Positions 1 to 9,800 of a stretch of DNA of 64,000 nucleotides are shown here, piece after piece; positions within the stretch are counted from its first letter, which is position 1, and every line of letters starts with the position of its first letter. This DNA comes from Luteolibacter sp. Y139 (GTDB taxonomy: Bacteria; Verrucomicrobiota; Verrucomicrobiia; Verrucomicrobiales; Akkermansiaceae): NCBI RefSeq assembly GCF_038066715.1, contig NZ_JBBUKT010000008.1, positions 248,001-312,000 on the forward strand. Direction: 5' to 3'. The notes below the pieces were generated by a model. It was not told the DNA's origin and did not search any database. It was given only the letters and a program-made list of their open reading frames with translations. The translations under genes and the position numbers were made by a program.

Positions 1-1
1 T

Positions 2-1405
2 GCCCCGGGCTCATCGGGTGCACCTCTGGATACCGACAACGACGGCATCCCCAACGCTTACGAAGTCGATAGCGATAACAACGGCACCAAGGATATCGCC
101 GGCACGCCCTACGCGAGCCTTGATGGCAATGGCGACGGCCGCATCGACAATGGCGCCGATACCGACCACGACGGCGTCCCCAACGTGGCCGATGTCCAAC
201 CCGGCGTCTTCGGCGGCTTGCCGAACCCAGCCGGCGACAATGACGGCGACGGCATTTCCAACGGAGCCGAAGGTTCCGGCCTGGTGGATACCGATGGTGA
301 CGGCGTGGCCGACATTGCGGATGGCGACTCGGACGGCGATGGCATTCCCGATCTCGCGGAAGGCCCCGGCGATCTCGATCGCGACGGTGTTCCAAATGCC
401 CGCGACCTCGATTCCGACAACGATGGCATCAATGATGTGATCGAAGGCGGCGGCAAGGACACCGACGGCAATGGCCTCCAAGATCCCAGCGGCGACGGAA
501 ATGCCGATGAAGATCACGATGGCATCGTGGACTCGGTCGATTCGAATGACGCAGTCGCCGGTGGTGGCACCGGAGTCGCGCTGACGCTTCCGGACACCGA
601 TGGCGATGGAGCGAAGAACTTCCTCGATCTCGACAGCGACAACGACACCATCTCCGACCTCGTTGAAAGCGGCCTGGGTGCCGTCGATAGCAACAACGAT
701 GGCATTGGTGAAGGAGCGGATACGGATCAGGACGGCCTTGTGGCTTCAGTCGACGGACTGCCCGGTGCCCGCGGTGATGCGAACGGCTCTACGCCGATCG
801 ATACCGATGGCGATGGCATCCCGAACTACATCGACCCGAACAGCGATAACACCGGCTCGCCGGACATCGTCGGTGCGGGCAATGGTGCTCTTGACGCCAA
901 CCATGATGGCAAGGTCGACAACGCCACCGATTCGGACGGCGACGGCATTCCGGATGTTGCTGATAACGACGACATCAATTCCGGCGGACTGGGCTTCAAC
1001 CTGAAGACCTACGCGCAATGGGTGAACGAGCAATTCAGCTCACCAGCCAATACCAACCCGGCGATTTCGGGTCAGGAAGCGGATCCCGATGGCGATGGTT
1101 TCACCAACGCGGAGGAATTCGCCTTCGGAACCGATCCTGAGGACAACCGGAGCTTCCCGAAGGTCATGACCTCAGGCATCCCCGGTGCGATGGGCGGCGT
1201 CCAAGCTACCGTGACCAAGGATCCTACCGCCTATGCCTTCGTCACCGTCGAGGGTTCCCGCGACCTGGTGATCTGGCTGACCGGCCCCGGAGCGATCTCG
1301 GTCGGCACCGATCAGCCGGCGCTCTTCAGCGCCCAGATCAACAATGCCTTGCCGGGCGGTGAGAAAATGCGCGGCTTCATCCGCTTCCGCGTCATCATTC
1401 CCTGA
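2..1405 (+). CDS. Calcium-binding (thrombospondin type 3-like) repeat protein, 3' part
   Basis: The reading frame is open from base 2, so the 5' end lies outside the window. Almost all of the visible protein consists of short Asp/Gly repeats of the DTDGDGIPN or DSDGDG type, the calcium-binding loops of thrombospondin type 3 repeats, which form a long stiff extracellular stalk. The last ~130 residues change character: a W..EQF segment, a final DPDGDGFTNAEEFAFGTDP loop, then a beta-rich tail. That ending is common in exported Verrucomicrobiota proteins. The likely role is a surface or secreted structural protein; the partner is unknown. A rho-independent terminator follows at once. Confidence 0.8.
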   Translation, partial: APGSSGAPLDTDNDGIPNAYEVDSDNNGTKDIAGTPYASLDGNGDGRIDNGADTDHDGVPNVADVQPGVFGGLPNPAGDNDGDGISNGAEGSGLVDTDGDGVADIADGDSDGDGIPDLAEGPGDLDRDGVPNARDLDSDNDGINDVIEGGGKDTDGNGLQDPSGDGNADEDHDGIVDSVDSNDAVAGGGTGVALTLPDTDGDGAKNFLDLDSDNDTISDLVESGLGAVDSNNDGIGEGADTDQDGLVASVDGLPGARGDANGSTPIDTDGDGIPNYIDPNSDNTGSPDIVGAGNGALDANHDGKVDNATDSDGDGIPDVADNDDINSGGLGFNLKTYAQWVNEQFSSPANTNPAISGQEADPDGDGFTNAEEFAFGTDPEDNRSFPKVMTSGIPGAMGGVQATVTKDPTAYAFVTVEGSRDLVIWLTGPGAISVGTDQPALFSAQINNALPGGEKMRGFIRFRVIIP

Positions 1406-1424
1406 TAGAAACAGGACAGCACAT

Positions 1425-1459
1425 CCCGCCGGTCTCCTTGCGAGGCCGGCGGGCTTTTC
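1425..1459 (+). terminator. Rho-independent terminator
   Basis: An 8-bp GC stem (CCCGCCGG with CCGGCGGG) is followed by CTTTT, 20 bases after the stop of the calcium-binding repeat gene. The convergent isomerase gene ends 12 bases further on, so it may serve both strands. Confidence 0.75.
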
Positions 1460-1470
1460 GTTTCCACGCC

Positions 1471-2397
1471 TCAGCTCCGCTCCGGGAACTTGTGCTTCCA
1501 CACCGTCAGCGCGTCGCGGATGTCCTCCGTCTTCTGCGTCGGACTGAGTTCCCACACGATCGGGCAGCCTTGCGGGAAAAACGGCAGCAGCTCCTGATAC
1601 TCCAGCGTGCCCATGAAGGGCGTGCGGTGATCGCGCGCCGGCCATTGGACATCGTGCAAGTGCCCGCCGATCAGGTGAGGGGAGATGCGCCGCAGCCACT
1701 CGACGTGGTCTAACAGCCCGAGGTTGTGCTTCAGCTGCACGTGGCCGAAGTCGTGCCAATAGCCGACCCACCGGTTGTCCGCGAAGTGCTCCTGCAGGCG
1801 CACCATCTCGCGCTCCGTCGGCATGTCCTCGAAGCGCGAGCGTGATTCCACGGCCAGCTTCACGCCATACTCCGCGGCCTTCTCCGCGATCTGCCCGAGT
1901 GCCTCGATCGCGCGCTGGTAGTAAAGCGGCGCGATCTTCTCCCGCTTCTTCACGAAGGCGATCTTCTCGGCCGCGTAGTCAGCGCCATTGCGGCCCTGCT
2001 CGGACACCATCGCGGTCAGCCGCTTGGTCCACTTCTTCGAGTCCATGGGCACCGAGCCCATGTGGAGCACCAGGTACTGCGCCTTGAATTCGGCCGCGAT
2101 CTCCAGCGTCTTCAGAGTCATCTCCATCGCCCGCTGGCGGTCAAAGGGCCGGTGCGAGGTGAATTCATACGCGTCCGGCGCGTCGATCATCACCTCGACG
2201 GGCGAGGGGAAGTAGTTGTGCACCCCTAAGCACGTGAACTTGCCCGCCGCATACGCCTTCCGAATCCCCGGCAGCTTCGCGATGGTCATGCCATGCGATA
2301 GCTCGATGTTCGTGAACCCGAGTTCCACGATCTCATCGATCATCGCCTCGCCATCGTGATGGCGGGAGTTGTTCCAGCAGGTGGAGAAGGAAAGCAT
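1471..2397 (-). CDS. Sugar phosphate isomerase/epimerase-like TIM-barrel protein
   Basis: 308 residues of the xylose isomerase-like/AP endonuclease 2 superfamily. The N-terminus has the typical first strand and helix (LSFSTCW..., EMIDEIVELGFTNIELS). Acidic and histidine residues at strand ends fit a divalent metal site: LHMGS, AVESRSRFED, WHDFGH, GGHLHD. Enzymes of this group isomerise or epimerise sugars or inositols; the substrate cannot be told here. The phosphatase gene lies 6 bases upstream on the same strand, so the two are probably co-transcribed. Confidence 0.75.
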   Translation of the reverse strand: MLSFSTCWNNSRHHDGEAMIDEIVELGFTNIELSHGMTIAKLPGIRKAYAAGKFTCLGVHNYFPSPVEVMIDAPDAYEFTSHRPFDRQRAMEMTLKTLEIAAEFKAQYLVLHMGSVPMDSKKWTKRLTAMVSEQGRNGADYAAEKIAFVKKREKIAPLYYQRAIEALGQIAEKAAEYGVKLAVESRSRFEDMPTEREMVRLQEHFADNRWVGYWHDFGHVQLKHNLGLLDHVEWLRRISPHLIGGHLHDVQWPARDHRTPFMGTLEYQELLPFFPQGCPIVWELSPTQKTEDIRDALTVWKHKFPERS

Positions 2398-2403
2398 GGC
2401 GGT

Positions 2404-2895
2404 CTAGCCGATCTGGCGCTTCAGCGTATCGAGCAAACCCTGGCAGGCATCTTCCACCAGATCGGCGACATCTTCGAACCCGCGCTGGCCGCCATAATAC
2501 GGATCAGGCACGTGGTTCGCTTCCTTCTCGACGCAGTATTCGACCAGCAGCCGGATCTTTTCGCGATGCGTTCCCGTCCGGTCGAGGCGGCGGAGGTCCG
2601 CCAGGTTGTCCTCGTCCGCGGCGAGCAGGAGGTCGAAATCGCGCAAGTCCTCCGCTGTCACCTGCCGCGAACGGCCCTCGATCGTATAGCCGCGGCGGCG
2701 CAGCGTGTCGGCCATCCTCGGGTCCGGGCCCTTCCCGGCGTGGTAGCCGATCGTCCCGGCGGAATCGATCTCGATCGCGTCGTTCAGCCCGGCGTCGGCG
2801 ACCTGATGGCGGAACACGATTTCAGCGGCGGGCGAGCGGCAGATGTTCCCCATGCACACAAAGAGAACACGGATGGGCTTGCGGTCGGCGGGCAT
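2404..2895 (-). CDS. Low-molecular-weight protein-tyrosine phosphatase
   Basis: The P-loop CMGNICRS (C-x5-R-S) near the N-terminus is the phosphate-binding and nucleophile loop of this family. The late DPYYGG motif supplies the general acid Asp. At ~163 residues the length fits the family. A start 54 bases further upstream is possible, but it would add an 18-residue extension not seen in the family and would run into the divergent sulfatase gene, so the ATG at 2895 was chosen. Bacterial members often act on tyrosine kinases of polysaccharide export; nothing here shows the target. Confidence 0.85.
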   Translation of the reverse strand: MPADRKPIRVLFVCMGNICRSPAAEIVFRHQVADAGLNDAIEIDSAGTIGYHAGKGPDPRMADTLRRRGYTIEGRSRQVTAEDLRDFDLLLAADEDNLADLRRLDRTGTHREKIRLLVEYCVEKEANHVPDPYYGGQRGFEDVADLVEDACQGLLDTLKRQIG

Positions 2896-2915
2896 GGTGG
2901 CGAAAAGCTCCCGGC

Positions 2916-4730
2916 ATGCTCCGCATTCCCGCGCTCGCGGCAATCGCAAAGGTCCTGCTCGCTGTCGCCTTCGCGGCCGGGCCGAACGTCATCGTCGTCA
3001 TTACCGATGACCAGGGCTACGGCGACCTGTCTGCCCATGGCAGCACCCAGGTGAAAACCCCGGCGCTGGACAAGTTCCGCGCCGAGTCCACCTCGCTCGA
3101 CCGCTTCTACGCCAGCCCCACCTGCGCGCCGACCCGCGCTGCCCTGATGACCGGCCTGCACGAGTTCCGCTGCGGCGTCAGTCACACCCTCATGGGCCGC
3201 AGCCTGTTGCGGCCGGGGATTCCGACCCTGCCGGAAATGTTCCACGCCGCGGGCTACCGCACCGGCATCATCGGCAAGTGGCACCTCGGCGATGCCTACC
3301 CGTGCCGGCCGGAGGACCGCGGCTTCGACGATGTCTTCGTCCTCGGCGGCGGCGGCATCGGCCAGACACCTGACTATTGGGGAAACAGCTACTTCGACCC
3401 CATGATCCGGCGTCGCTCCGGATGGGAAAAGACCAGCGGCTACTGCACGCAGGTCTTTTTCAATGAGGCGATCCACTGGATGAATGAGCGCGTCGCCGCC
3501 AAGCAGCCCTTCTACCTGCACCTCGCCACCAACGCCCCGCACGCCCCATACATCCCGCCGCAGAAGGACTCGAAGCTCACCGGCGCCGATGCCTTCCACG
3601 CGATGATCGACGACATCGACGCCAACTTCGCCCGGCTGATGGAAGCGCTGGAAAAGAGCGGCGCTGCGAAGGACACCATCGTCGTCTTCATGACCGACAA
3701 CGGCTCCGCCATCGCCGCGTCCAATGCCGGCATGAAGGGGAAAAAGGGCAGCCCGGACGAAGGCGGCGTGCGCGTGCCATGCTTCATCCGTTGGCCGGAA
3801 AAGATCGCCGCCGGAAAGGTCGTCAAGGACGTGACCGCCCACCTCGACCTGCTGCCCACCCTGACCAGCCTCTGCGGCGTCACCCGCCCGGCGGATTGGC
3901 AGGGCGACGGCGTCGATCTGGCTCCCGCGCTGAAAGGGGAGACTGAATTCAAAAAGAACCGCATGCTCTTCACCCAGGTCGGCCGCTGGCCCGGCGATGC
4001 GCCTGCCGGGCGCTTCCGCGGTCAGGATTTCTCCGTCCGCGATGACCGCTCGCTCCTCGTCGGCCTGGAACTCTATGACCTCTTCGCCGACCCCGGCCAA
4101 AAGACGAACCTCTTCGCCGAGCGCCAGGTCGATGCCCAGCGCCTGCTGACCGCCTACGGCCGCTGGTGGAATGAGGTGCTGCCCGTCGTCCGCGAGCCCG
4201 TCCGCTACGTCGTCGGGGCGGAGGAGGCTCCGGTCGCCCACCTGACTGCGCATGACTGGTGGCCATCGAAGGAGGCGGACCAGGTCCGCGGCGCCGAATC
4301 CGTCGTCGATCAGGAACAGATCCGCACCTTCCTGCAAAACGCCCAGGTCGCCGCCACCCGGAATCCGCTCCCGGCCACCTCCGGCCACTGGAAGCTCCAA
4401 GTCGCCCGCGAGGGGAACTACGAGATCACCTTCGGCCTCGTCCCCCCCGAAGCCTCGGCCGAAGACCGCCGCGCCCTCGGCCGCCTCCGCCCCGGCACCG
4501 CCCACCTCCGCGCCGGTCAGGAGGAAACCAAAATGGCCGTCCAGGACGGCGCGACCTCGCTCAAGGTCCCCATGGACCTCGACTCCGGCCCGCTCGACTT
4601 CGAAGTTTGGTTCGATGGCCAGCTCCTCAACGACCGCATTCTCGGCGCATTCTTCGTTTCCATCGAGCGCAAGGGCGACCGCAAGGTCCCGAAGCTCGAC
4701 CTGAAACCACGCCCCGCCCCGGCAAAGTGA
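2916..4730 (+). CDS. Sulfatase (formylglycine-dependent, arylsulfatase family)
   Basis: 604 residues. A hydrophobic N-terminus (AIAKVLLAVAFAAG) suggests export. NVIVVITDDQGYGDL gives the first metal-binding aspartates. CAPTR at residues 70-74 is the C-x-P-S/T-R signature whose Cys becomes formylglycine, and MTDNGS near residue 260 completes the calcium site. The C-terminal ~130 residues form a separate beta-rich domain (GHWKLQVAREGNYEITF). The protein hydrolyses sulfate esters, probably on polysaccharides, a common trait of this phylum. It is divergent from the phosphatase with only 20 bases between the starts. Confidence 0.9.
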   Translation: MLRIPALAAIAKVLLAVAFAAGPNVIVVITDDQGYGDLSAHGSTQVKTPALDKFRAESTSLDRFYASPTCAPTRAALMTGLHEFRCGVSHTLMGRSLLRPGIPTLPEMFHAAGYRTGIIGKWHLGDAYPCRPEDRGFDDVFVLGGGGIGQTPDYWGNSYFDPMIRRRSGWEKTSGYCTQVFFNEAIHWMNERVAAKQPFYLHLATNAPHAPYIPPQKDSKLTGADAFHAMIDDIDANFARLMEALEKSGAAKDTIVVFMTDNGSAIAASNAGMKGKKGSPDEGGVRVPCFIRWPEKIAAGKVVKDVTAHLDLLPTLTSLCGVTRPADWQGDGVDLAPALKGETEFKKNRMLFTQVGRWPGDAPAGRFRGQDFSVRDDRSLLVGLELYDLFADPGQKTNLFAERQVDAQRLLTAYGRWWNEVLPVVREPVRYVVGAEEAPVAHLTAHDWWPSKEADQVRGAESVVDQEQIRTFLQNAQVAATRNPLPATSGHWKLQVAREGNYEITFGLVPPEASAEDRRALGRLRPGTAHLRAGQEETKMAVQDGATSLKVPMDLDSGPLDFEVWFDGQLLNDRILGAFFVSIERKGDRKVPKLDLKPRPAPAK

Positions 4731-4792
4731 AAGATTGGTCGCAACTTTCGCGGGGAGAACGGGTTTGAGACGACCGGAGATCGATACGTATC

Positions 4793-6193
4793 ATGAAAAA
4801 CACCGCCACCATCGGAATTGCGGCCCTCCTCGCCGGAGCTGCCGGGGGATATTTTGCCGGGAAAGCCGGCTCGCCGGACGCCACGGCCACCACCGCGGCG
4901 GAGTCTGCCATGCGCGACACCAAGACCAGCCTGCGTCCGGGTGCTGCTTCCGCAGGGGAGTCGAAAAAGGGAGTCCGCAGCGTGAAGGAAGCCCTGAGCG
5001 AGCCCGGCCAGATGGCCCGCATGCAGTCCCTCATGGATCTCTATGCCGGCATGAATGCCGACCAGCTCCAGGAAGCCGCCGGCAAGCTCGAAGAGCTCCC
5101 GATGGCCCAGCGGATCATGGCCTCCATGCTCCTCTTCAGCCGTTGGGGTGAAGTTGACCCGCAGGGTGCGCTTGCCCACGCCGCCACCCTTGGCCCCGGC
5201 GGATTCTTCGCCCGCCCGACCATTCTCCAGAGCTGGGCCAGCTCCGACCCGGCAAATGCCGCCAAGTATTTCAGCGAGCACCCCGGCGACTTCGCCAATA
5301 TGGGCTTCGGTGGTCCCGGCGGCGGCGGCGAAGGCGGTGCCGGCACCATTGCCGCGGAATGGGCCAAGCTTGACCCGACGGCGGCCATCGCCTGGGCCAA
5401 TAGCCTGAACGGCAACAACCAGACCAATGCCCTGCGCTCGATCATCACCGAGCTGGCAGGCACCGATCCGACCAAGGCCGCGCAGATCGTCACCACGCTT
5501 CCTGCCGATGAGCAGGGCCGTGCCTATGGCGACATCGCGGAAAAGATCGCCTCGAAGGATTTCGCCGCTGCTGAAACCTTCATCGCAGGCCTGCCGGCCG
5601 ACGTCCGCGACCGCGCTCTCTCGAACGCCCTCAATGCGCTCGCCCGCACCGACCCGCAAGCCGCCGCAGCCAAGCTCTCGGGCATGGCCGAAGGGAACGA
5701 CCGCGACCGTGCCATCTCCGGCATCGCCGACGGCTGGGCCCGTCAGGATCCCGCCGCTGCCGCTGCCTGGCTGAGTCAGCAGACCTCGGACAATATGGAC
5801 AATGCCGTGCGCTCGGTGGTCTCCTCGTGGGCCGGCCGTGACAGCGCCGCGGCGCTCTCCTGGATCCAATCGCAACCGCAGGGTGACCTCCGCGACGAGG
5901 CGGTCGGCACCTACATCTGGACCAGCCGCAACTCCGATCCGCAGAGCACCATGCAGCTCGCGGAAAGCATTACCGACGAGAACACTCGCAACCGCTCCGT
6001 CTTCATGGCCACCCGCCGTTGGATGCAGCAGGACCGCGATGCAGCCACTGCTTACATCCAGCAATCCACGACCCTCAGCGACGACGCCAAGCAGAACCTC
6101 CTCGACGCGGGGAATAATGGCGGACGCGGTGGCTGGGGTGGTGGCGGCCCTGGCGGTGGCGGCGGTAACCGTGGTCGCCGCGGCGGGAACTAA
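4793..6193 (+). CDS. Exported DPxxAxxW helical-repeat protein with Gly-rich tail
   Basis: 466 residues. The N-terminus (TIGIAALLAGAAGGYFAG) is a signal or membrane anchor. From residue ~110 a unit of about 30 residues recurs: W.(K/R).DPxAAxxWxxxLP....R..A, for example at LDPTAAIAWANSL, TDPTKAAQIVTTLP, TDPQAAAAKLS, QDPAAAAAWLS, RDSAAALSWIQ. It looks like a helical-hairpin (TPR/HEAT-like) scaffold. The protein ends in a Gly/Arg tail. Such proteins are numerous in Verrucomicrobiota and have no assigned function. A strong terminator follows. Confidence 0.75.
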   Translation: MKNTATIGIAALLAGAAGGYFAGKAGSPDATATTAAESAMRDTKTSLRPGAASAGESKKGVRSVKEALSEPGQMARMQSLMDLYAGMNADQLQEAAGKLEELPMAQRIMASMLLFSRWGEVDPQGALAHAATLGPGGFFARPTILQSWASSDPANAAKYFSEHPGDFANMGFGGPGGGGEGGAGTIAAEWAKLDPTAAIAWANSLNGNNQTNALRSIITELAGTDPTKAAQIVTTLPADEQGRAYGDIAEKIASKDFAAAETFIAGLPADVRDRALSNALNALARTDPQAAAAKLSGMAEGNDRDRAISGIADGWARQDPAAAAAWLSQQTSDNMDNAVRSVVSSWAGRDSAAALSWIQSQPQGDLRDEAVGTYIWTSRNSDPQSTMQLAESITDENTRNRSVFMATRRWMQQDRDAATAYIQQSTTLSDDAKQNLLDAGNNGGRGGWGGGGPGGGGGNRGRRGGN

Positions 6194-6213
6194 TCTCCCC
6201 CTGATTTGACAAG

Positions 6214-6250
6214 CCCGTCCCCGGCGCAAATCGTCGGGGACGGGTTTTTT
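6214..6250 (+). terminator. Rho-independent terminator
   Basis: A perfect 10-bp stem (CCCGTCCCCG with CGGGGACGGG) is followed directly by six T. It ends the transcript of the DPxxAxxW repeat protein. Confidence 0.9.
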
Positions 6251-6259
6251 CGTTCATTC

Positions 6260-6691
6260 ATGTGGGCTCCGGAGGACACCTATGCCATCGCGCGCATCGA
6301 TCTGCCCCGTGCTGGCACGCACGGCTGGCAGGTCCGTCTGCAACGCCGCGGCGTGAAATACGGGAAGTTCTTCGCCGACCGGCAGCAGGGCGGACCCCGC
6401 GAAGCCTACGACGCCGCCCGCAGGTGGCGGGATGAGCTGATGACCCGCTTCGCCGCGGAGGAAACTCAGGCCCGCATCTGCCGCCCATCCGCCAGGAATC
6501 AATCCGGCGTCGTCGGCGTCTCCAAGATCCGCATCATCGCTGCCAACGGCACCGAGTACTGGTTCTGGCAAGCCGCCTGGTGCCCCGCTCCTGGCGAGCG
6601 GCGCAGCATCAAATTCTCCATCAAACGCCACGGCGACCGCGCCGCCTTCCGCCTCGCCGTCGAAGCCCGCCGCGACGGCACCAGCCCGTAG
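6260..6691 (+). CDS. AP2-like DNA-binding domain protein
   Basis: 143 residues from the ATG at 6260; the longer frame would begin inside the terminator hairpin. Two related segments are visible. The first is GWQVRLQRRGVKYGKFF...AYDAARRWRDEL. The second is SGVVGVS followed by YWFWQAAW, RRSIKFSIKRHGD and AFRLAVEAR. Both fit the three-strand-plus-helix pattern of AP2/ERF-type domains (WQA.W ... K.FSV.KHG ... A..LA..AR), often found in bacterial and phage DNA-binding proteins. It stands alone; no regulatory target is evident. Confidence 0.6.
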   Translation: MWAPEDTYAIARIDLPRAGTHGWQVRLQRRGVKYGKFFADRQQGGPREAYDAARRWRDELMTRFAAEETQARICRPSARNQSGVVGVSKIRIIAANGTEYWFWQAAWCPAPGERRSIKFSIKRHGDRAAFRLAVEARRDGTSP

Positions 6692-6696
6692 CATCA

Positions 6697-6725
6697 CACT
6701 GGGAGCGCGGGATTCATCCCGCCCG
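6697..6725. repeat. REP-like palindrome, copy 1
   Basis: The common string CACTGGGAGCGCGG is followed by a 7-bp stem (GCGGGAT, 2-base loop, ATCCCGC). A second copy at 13757-13785 flanks the other end of the giant gene and differs by one compensated base pair. Confidence 0.7.
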
Positions 6726-6751
6726 TCTTCCCATGTAGCGGCGCGTCTATG

Positions 6752-6772
6752 ACCCTCGCTAAAAGCGAGGGT
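6752..6772. other. Short perfect hairpin in the intergenic region
   Basis: A 9-bp stem (ACCCTCGCT with AGCGAGGGT) closes an AAA loop. It lies 88 bases beyond the stop of the giant - strand gene and has no T run on either strand, so a terminator role is only possible, not shown. The rest of 6726-6859 holds nothing recognisable. Confidence 0.5.
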
Positions 6773-6859
6773 AAGGCTCGCATCACCCTTCACCGCGATC
6801 CCTCTTCCACCCAAGCCGCGGCGGAAGGATGCTGCCCTTCCGCCGCTTTGCTCCACCCC

Positions 6860-9800
6860 TCACAAATCAAAACTCTCAATCCGCGCCCCCTTCTCCGGAT
6901 GGCTCACCAGCACCGCCACCTTCCGGATTTCCCCCAGCTCGCTCCCGGTGTGGCTCAGGTAGTCAAACTTCCCACGCAGGTCCGTGTATCCGTCCTTGTG
7001 GAAGACCGCCTCACCATTCGGCCCCTGCACATACACCTTCACATACGTCTGCGGCAAAGGCAGCCGGCTCGCGCTGTCGAACACCTGGATCGTCCGCTCC
7101 AGCGGCTGCCGCACCGTCTCCAGCGCCCGGCTATCCAGCACCCGCAGCACCTTCGTCTTCTCCGACTGCGCCGCCACCAGCACGTTGCCACGGCGGAATG
7201 CCTCGGGTAGCTCCACCTCCGTCTGCTCGCCCAGCAAGGCCACCTCGCGCGACTCATTCGCCCGGATCGCCGGTAGGGCTGCACCTTCGCCAGTAAGGAA
7301 CGGGTCCTTCGAGAACATCACCTCGAGATCCACACTGAAGAGCTGCAGCATCGTCTTGTCGAGACGGTGTTGCTTCACCAGCAGCTTGCCGTCCGCGGCC
7401 AGCGCGAGATCGAGCGAAGGCGCTTCCTCCTTCGGCCGCTCCGCTTCCACCGGGCGCGGCACCTTCAGCGCCACGATCTCGTCGGCCTGAGTAAGGATCG
7501 CCTCAAAGCGCGACTTCCACAGCCCCGGCGGCAGGACGTTCCGGCGCATCGCGATCGCCCGCGCCTCCTCCGGCTCGCCACGATGGAAATGCACCACCGC
7601 CTTCAGATAATCATACGCCAGCTTGGCTTCCAGCTTCGTGGCATCGATCTCATTGAAACGAGCCAGTGCCTCCTCGATCCGATCCTGCATCAGCAGATGC
7701 GCCGTGAGCGCCAGCTTGTCGTCATCGCTCAGGGCCGGCTTCCACGACAACACCTCCAGGAACTTCTCATAATGCTGTGCCGCCTCCTCGTGGGTCAGCC
7801 GCTCCTTGTCGGCGAAACGATGCGCCCGCGGATTCACCAGCGGGTCGAATTCCAGCGTCTCCCAATCGCGGTGAATCACCGGCCGGATCTCTAACAGCGG
7901 ACTATCCAGCCAGTCTCCGAATTCCGGGGATGGGACGTAGTCGGCCCCGGGAGGCATCGGCAAGACGCCTCCACTGCCTTCGTAGATCGGCAGCAAATTC
8001 TCCAGATAGTCCCGGATCGCTGGCAGCGAATCGTGGAGGAAGCCGAACGACGCGACATCCTTCGAGTAGAAGAGCCGCTCATGCAGGATCGGCGCGGCCT
8101 TCCGGAAAAAGTCCGCGTTGCGGAGACGCCAGCGGATCAGCTTGAGATCGATCGTCTTCAGGTTCGCCGTCTTGAGCCGCTCAAGCACCGCATCATCCGT
8201 GCCGTCGCTTGCAAGCGCCGGCCACGAATTCGCGTCCGCAGGCGGCGCTTCGGCGACCACCTTCAGCGTCCGCGTCGCGGTGCGGGCGAGCACATTGTCG
8301 GCCTCGGACACTTGCAGCGGATACATCGCGAATTCGCCGGCCGCGGGGAAATAGAAGGCTAGCCGCAGGTTCAACACGCCGTACGGTTGCAACTCGTGGG
8401 TCGAGGTCAGGGTCGAAGGTTGCCCGTCCAGCGGGATCGCTCCCGCGGGGATCTGCGAAAGCACATCCACCCGGCGGCCGACACCCTCCGGATTCGTCAC
8501 CACCAGCGAGGCACCATACGGCACGCCGGCGATGAACTCTCCCGTGATGCTGTTCTCGATCTGCCGCCCCTCGACCGTGCGGAAACGGTCATCCAGTCGA
8601 TGGAACGTCTGCCGCACCAGCACCGGCGCATCCGGCGCCACCTTCTGCGTCTCGCGGGTATCCTTGTAGAACAGCAGCATCGGCTCGCGTGCCTTGACCC
8701 GCAGCGTCGATCCATCCACCTTGGTTTCCGGCCGCTCTGCCTTGAAGGGCAGGTCCAGCATCGCCAGGCAGAACAACGCCTCGTTGGCGTTGTGCGTGCA
8801 CGCATTGAAATGCGGCGAAAGGAAACCGCCCTTGCCATCCCACGCCGCGAGATCCAGCCAGAAGCGATTCAACGGGATGAACGGCTCACCGGTCGGTCCA
8901 CGATACTTGTAGTAGTTCGACTCGAACCACAGCCGCGTCTGGTCGCGCTCGGAACTCCACGAAGGACGGGACCGCGGAGCCGAGAACGGATCGGCAAGGA
9001 CACCGCCACCGGATCCTCCGACCGAGTTCGGCAACTCGGCAACCCCTTCGAGAGCGCCTGCTCCTGCAGCAAACGGATCAATTCCCGCGTCTCCGGCTCT
9101 GTTGCCACCGCCGACAGTCGAGTTCACGAGCGAATCGATCATGTCGATGTTGGTGGGTGTGTTGCGCACGATGAGCTTGTTCCCGACGATTCTGGCGGAG
9201 GCACCGGGAGCTTCGGCAACGCCGCGCTCCTTGAGAAGATCACCAATGCTCACACGCGGTCTGAGTTCCGGGCGGTCCTCGCTGCCAGGTTCCGCGAATG
9301 GATCCGTCGCTCCGGAGTCCACTCCGCCTCCGAGTATGGTGACAAAGTCGGGCGGGATGGTGAAGGTGTGGTTGAGCAAGTCCTCACCCACCTCGGTGGC
9401 GGCATTGATGGTCACCGCGTAGTCGTCCACTTTGTAGCGGAGGTGAGTCTTTTCGCAAACGTAGCGGAGCGCCTCACCAAGCGGGACGTTGCGGAGATTC
9501 AGTTGATCGATAATGAGGACTCCCGGATCTGCGTTTACTTCGCCTCTTGGTCTCCTGATCACGAAATTTACGCCTTTCTTCGATGGGTCGCTTTCGGTGG
9601 TGTCGTATTTGGCCGCGCGCGAACGGAGGAAGTCGACGGCTTCAGCAACGGAGGTGTCGTCGAAGTCGATTGCCGGAATGATGATGGTCTGTAGCTTTTG
9701 GAATAGGTAGTTTGCTCCACTGGTTTTCGCTGCTCCTGTCAGCCCGCCGGTCAGTATCTCGTTTCTCGCCAGTCCCAGCGAATCCTGCGTCGCCAGATCC

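Noticed and set aside
2784-4505. Long - strand open frame (573 codons) opposite the sulfatase
   Set aside because: Antisense of a clear sulfatase gene in GC-rich DNA; composition is typical of a shadow frame.
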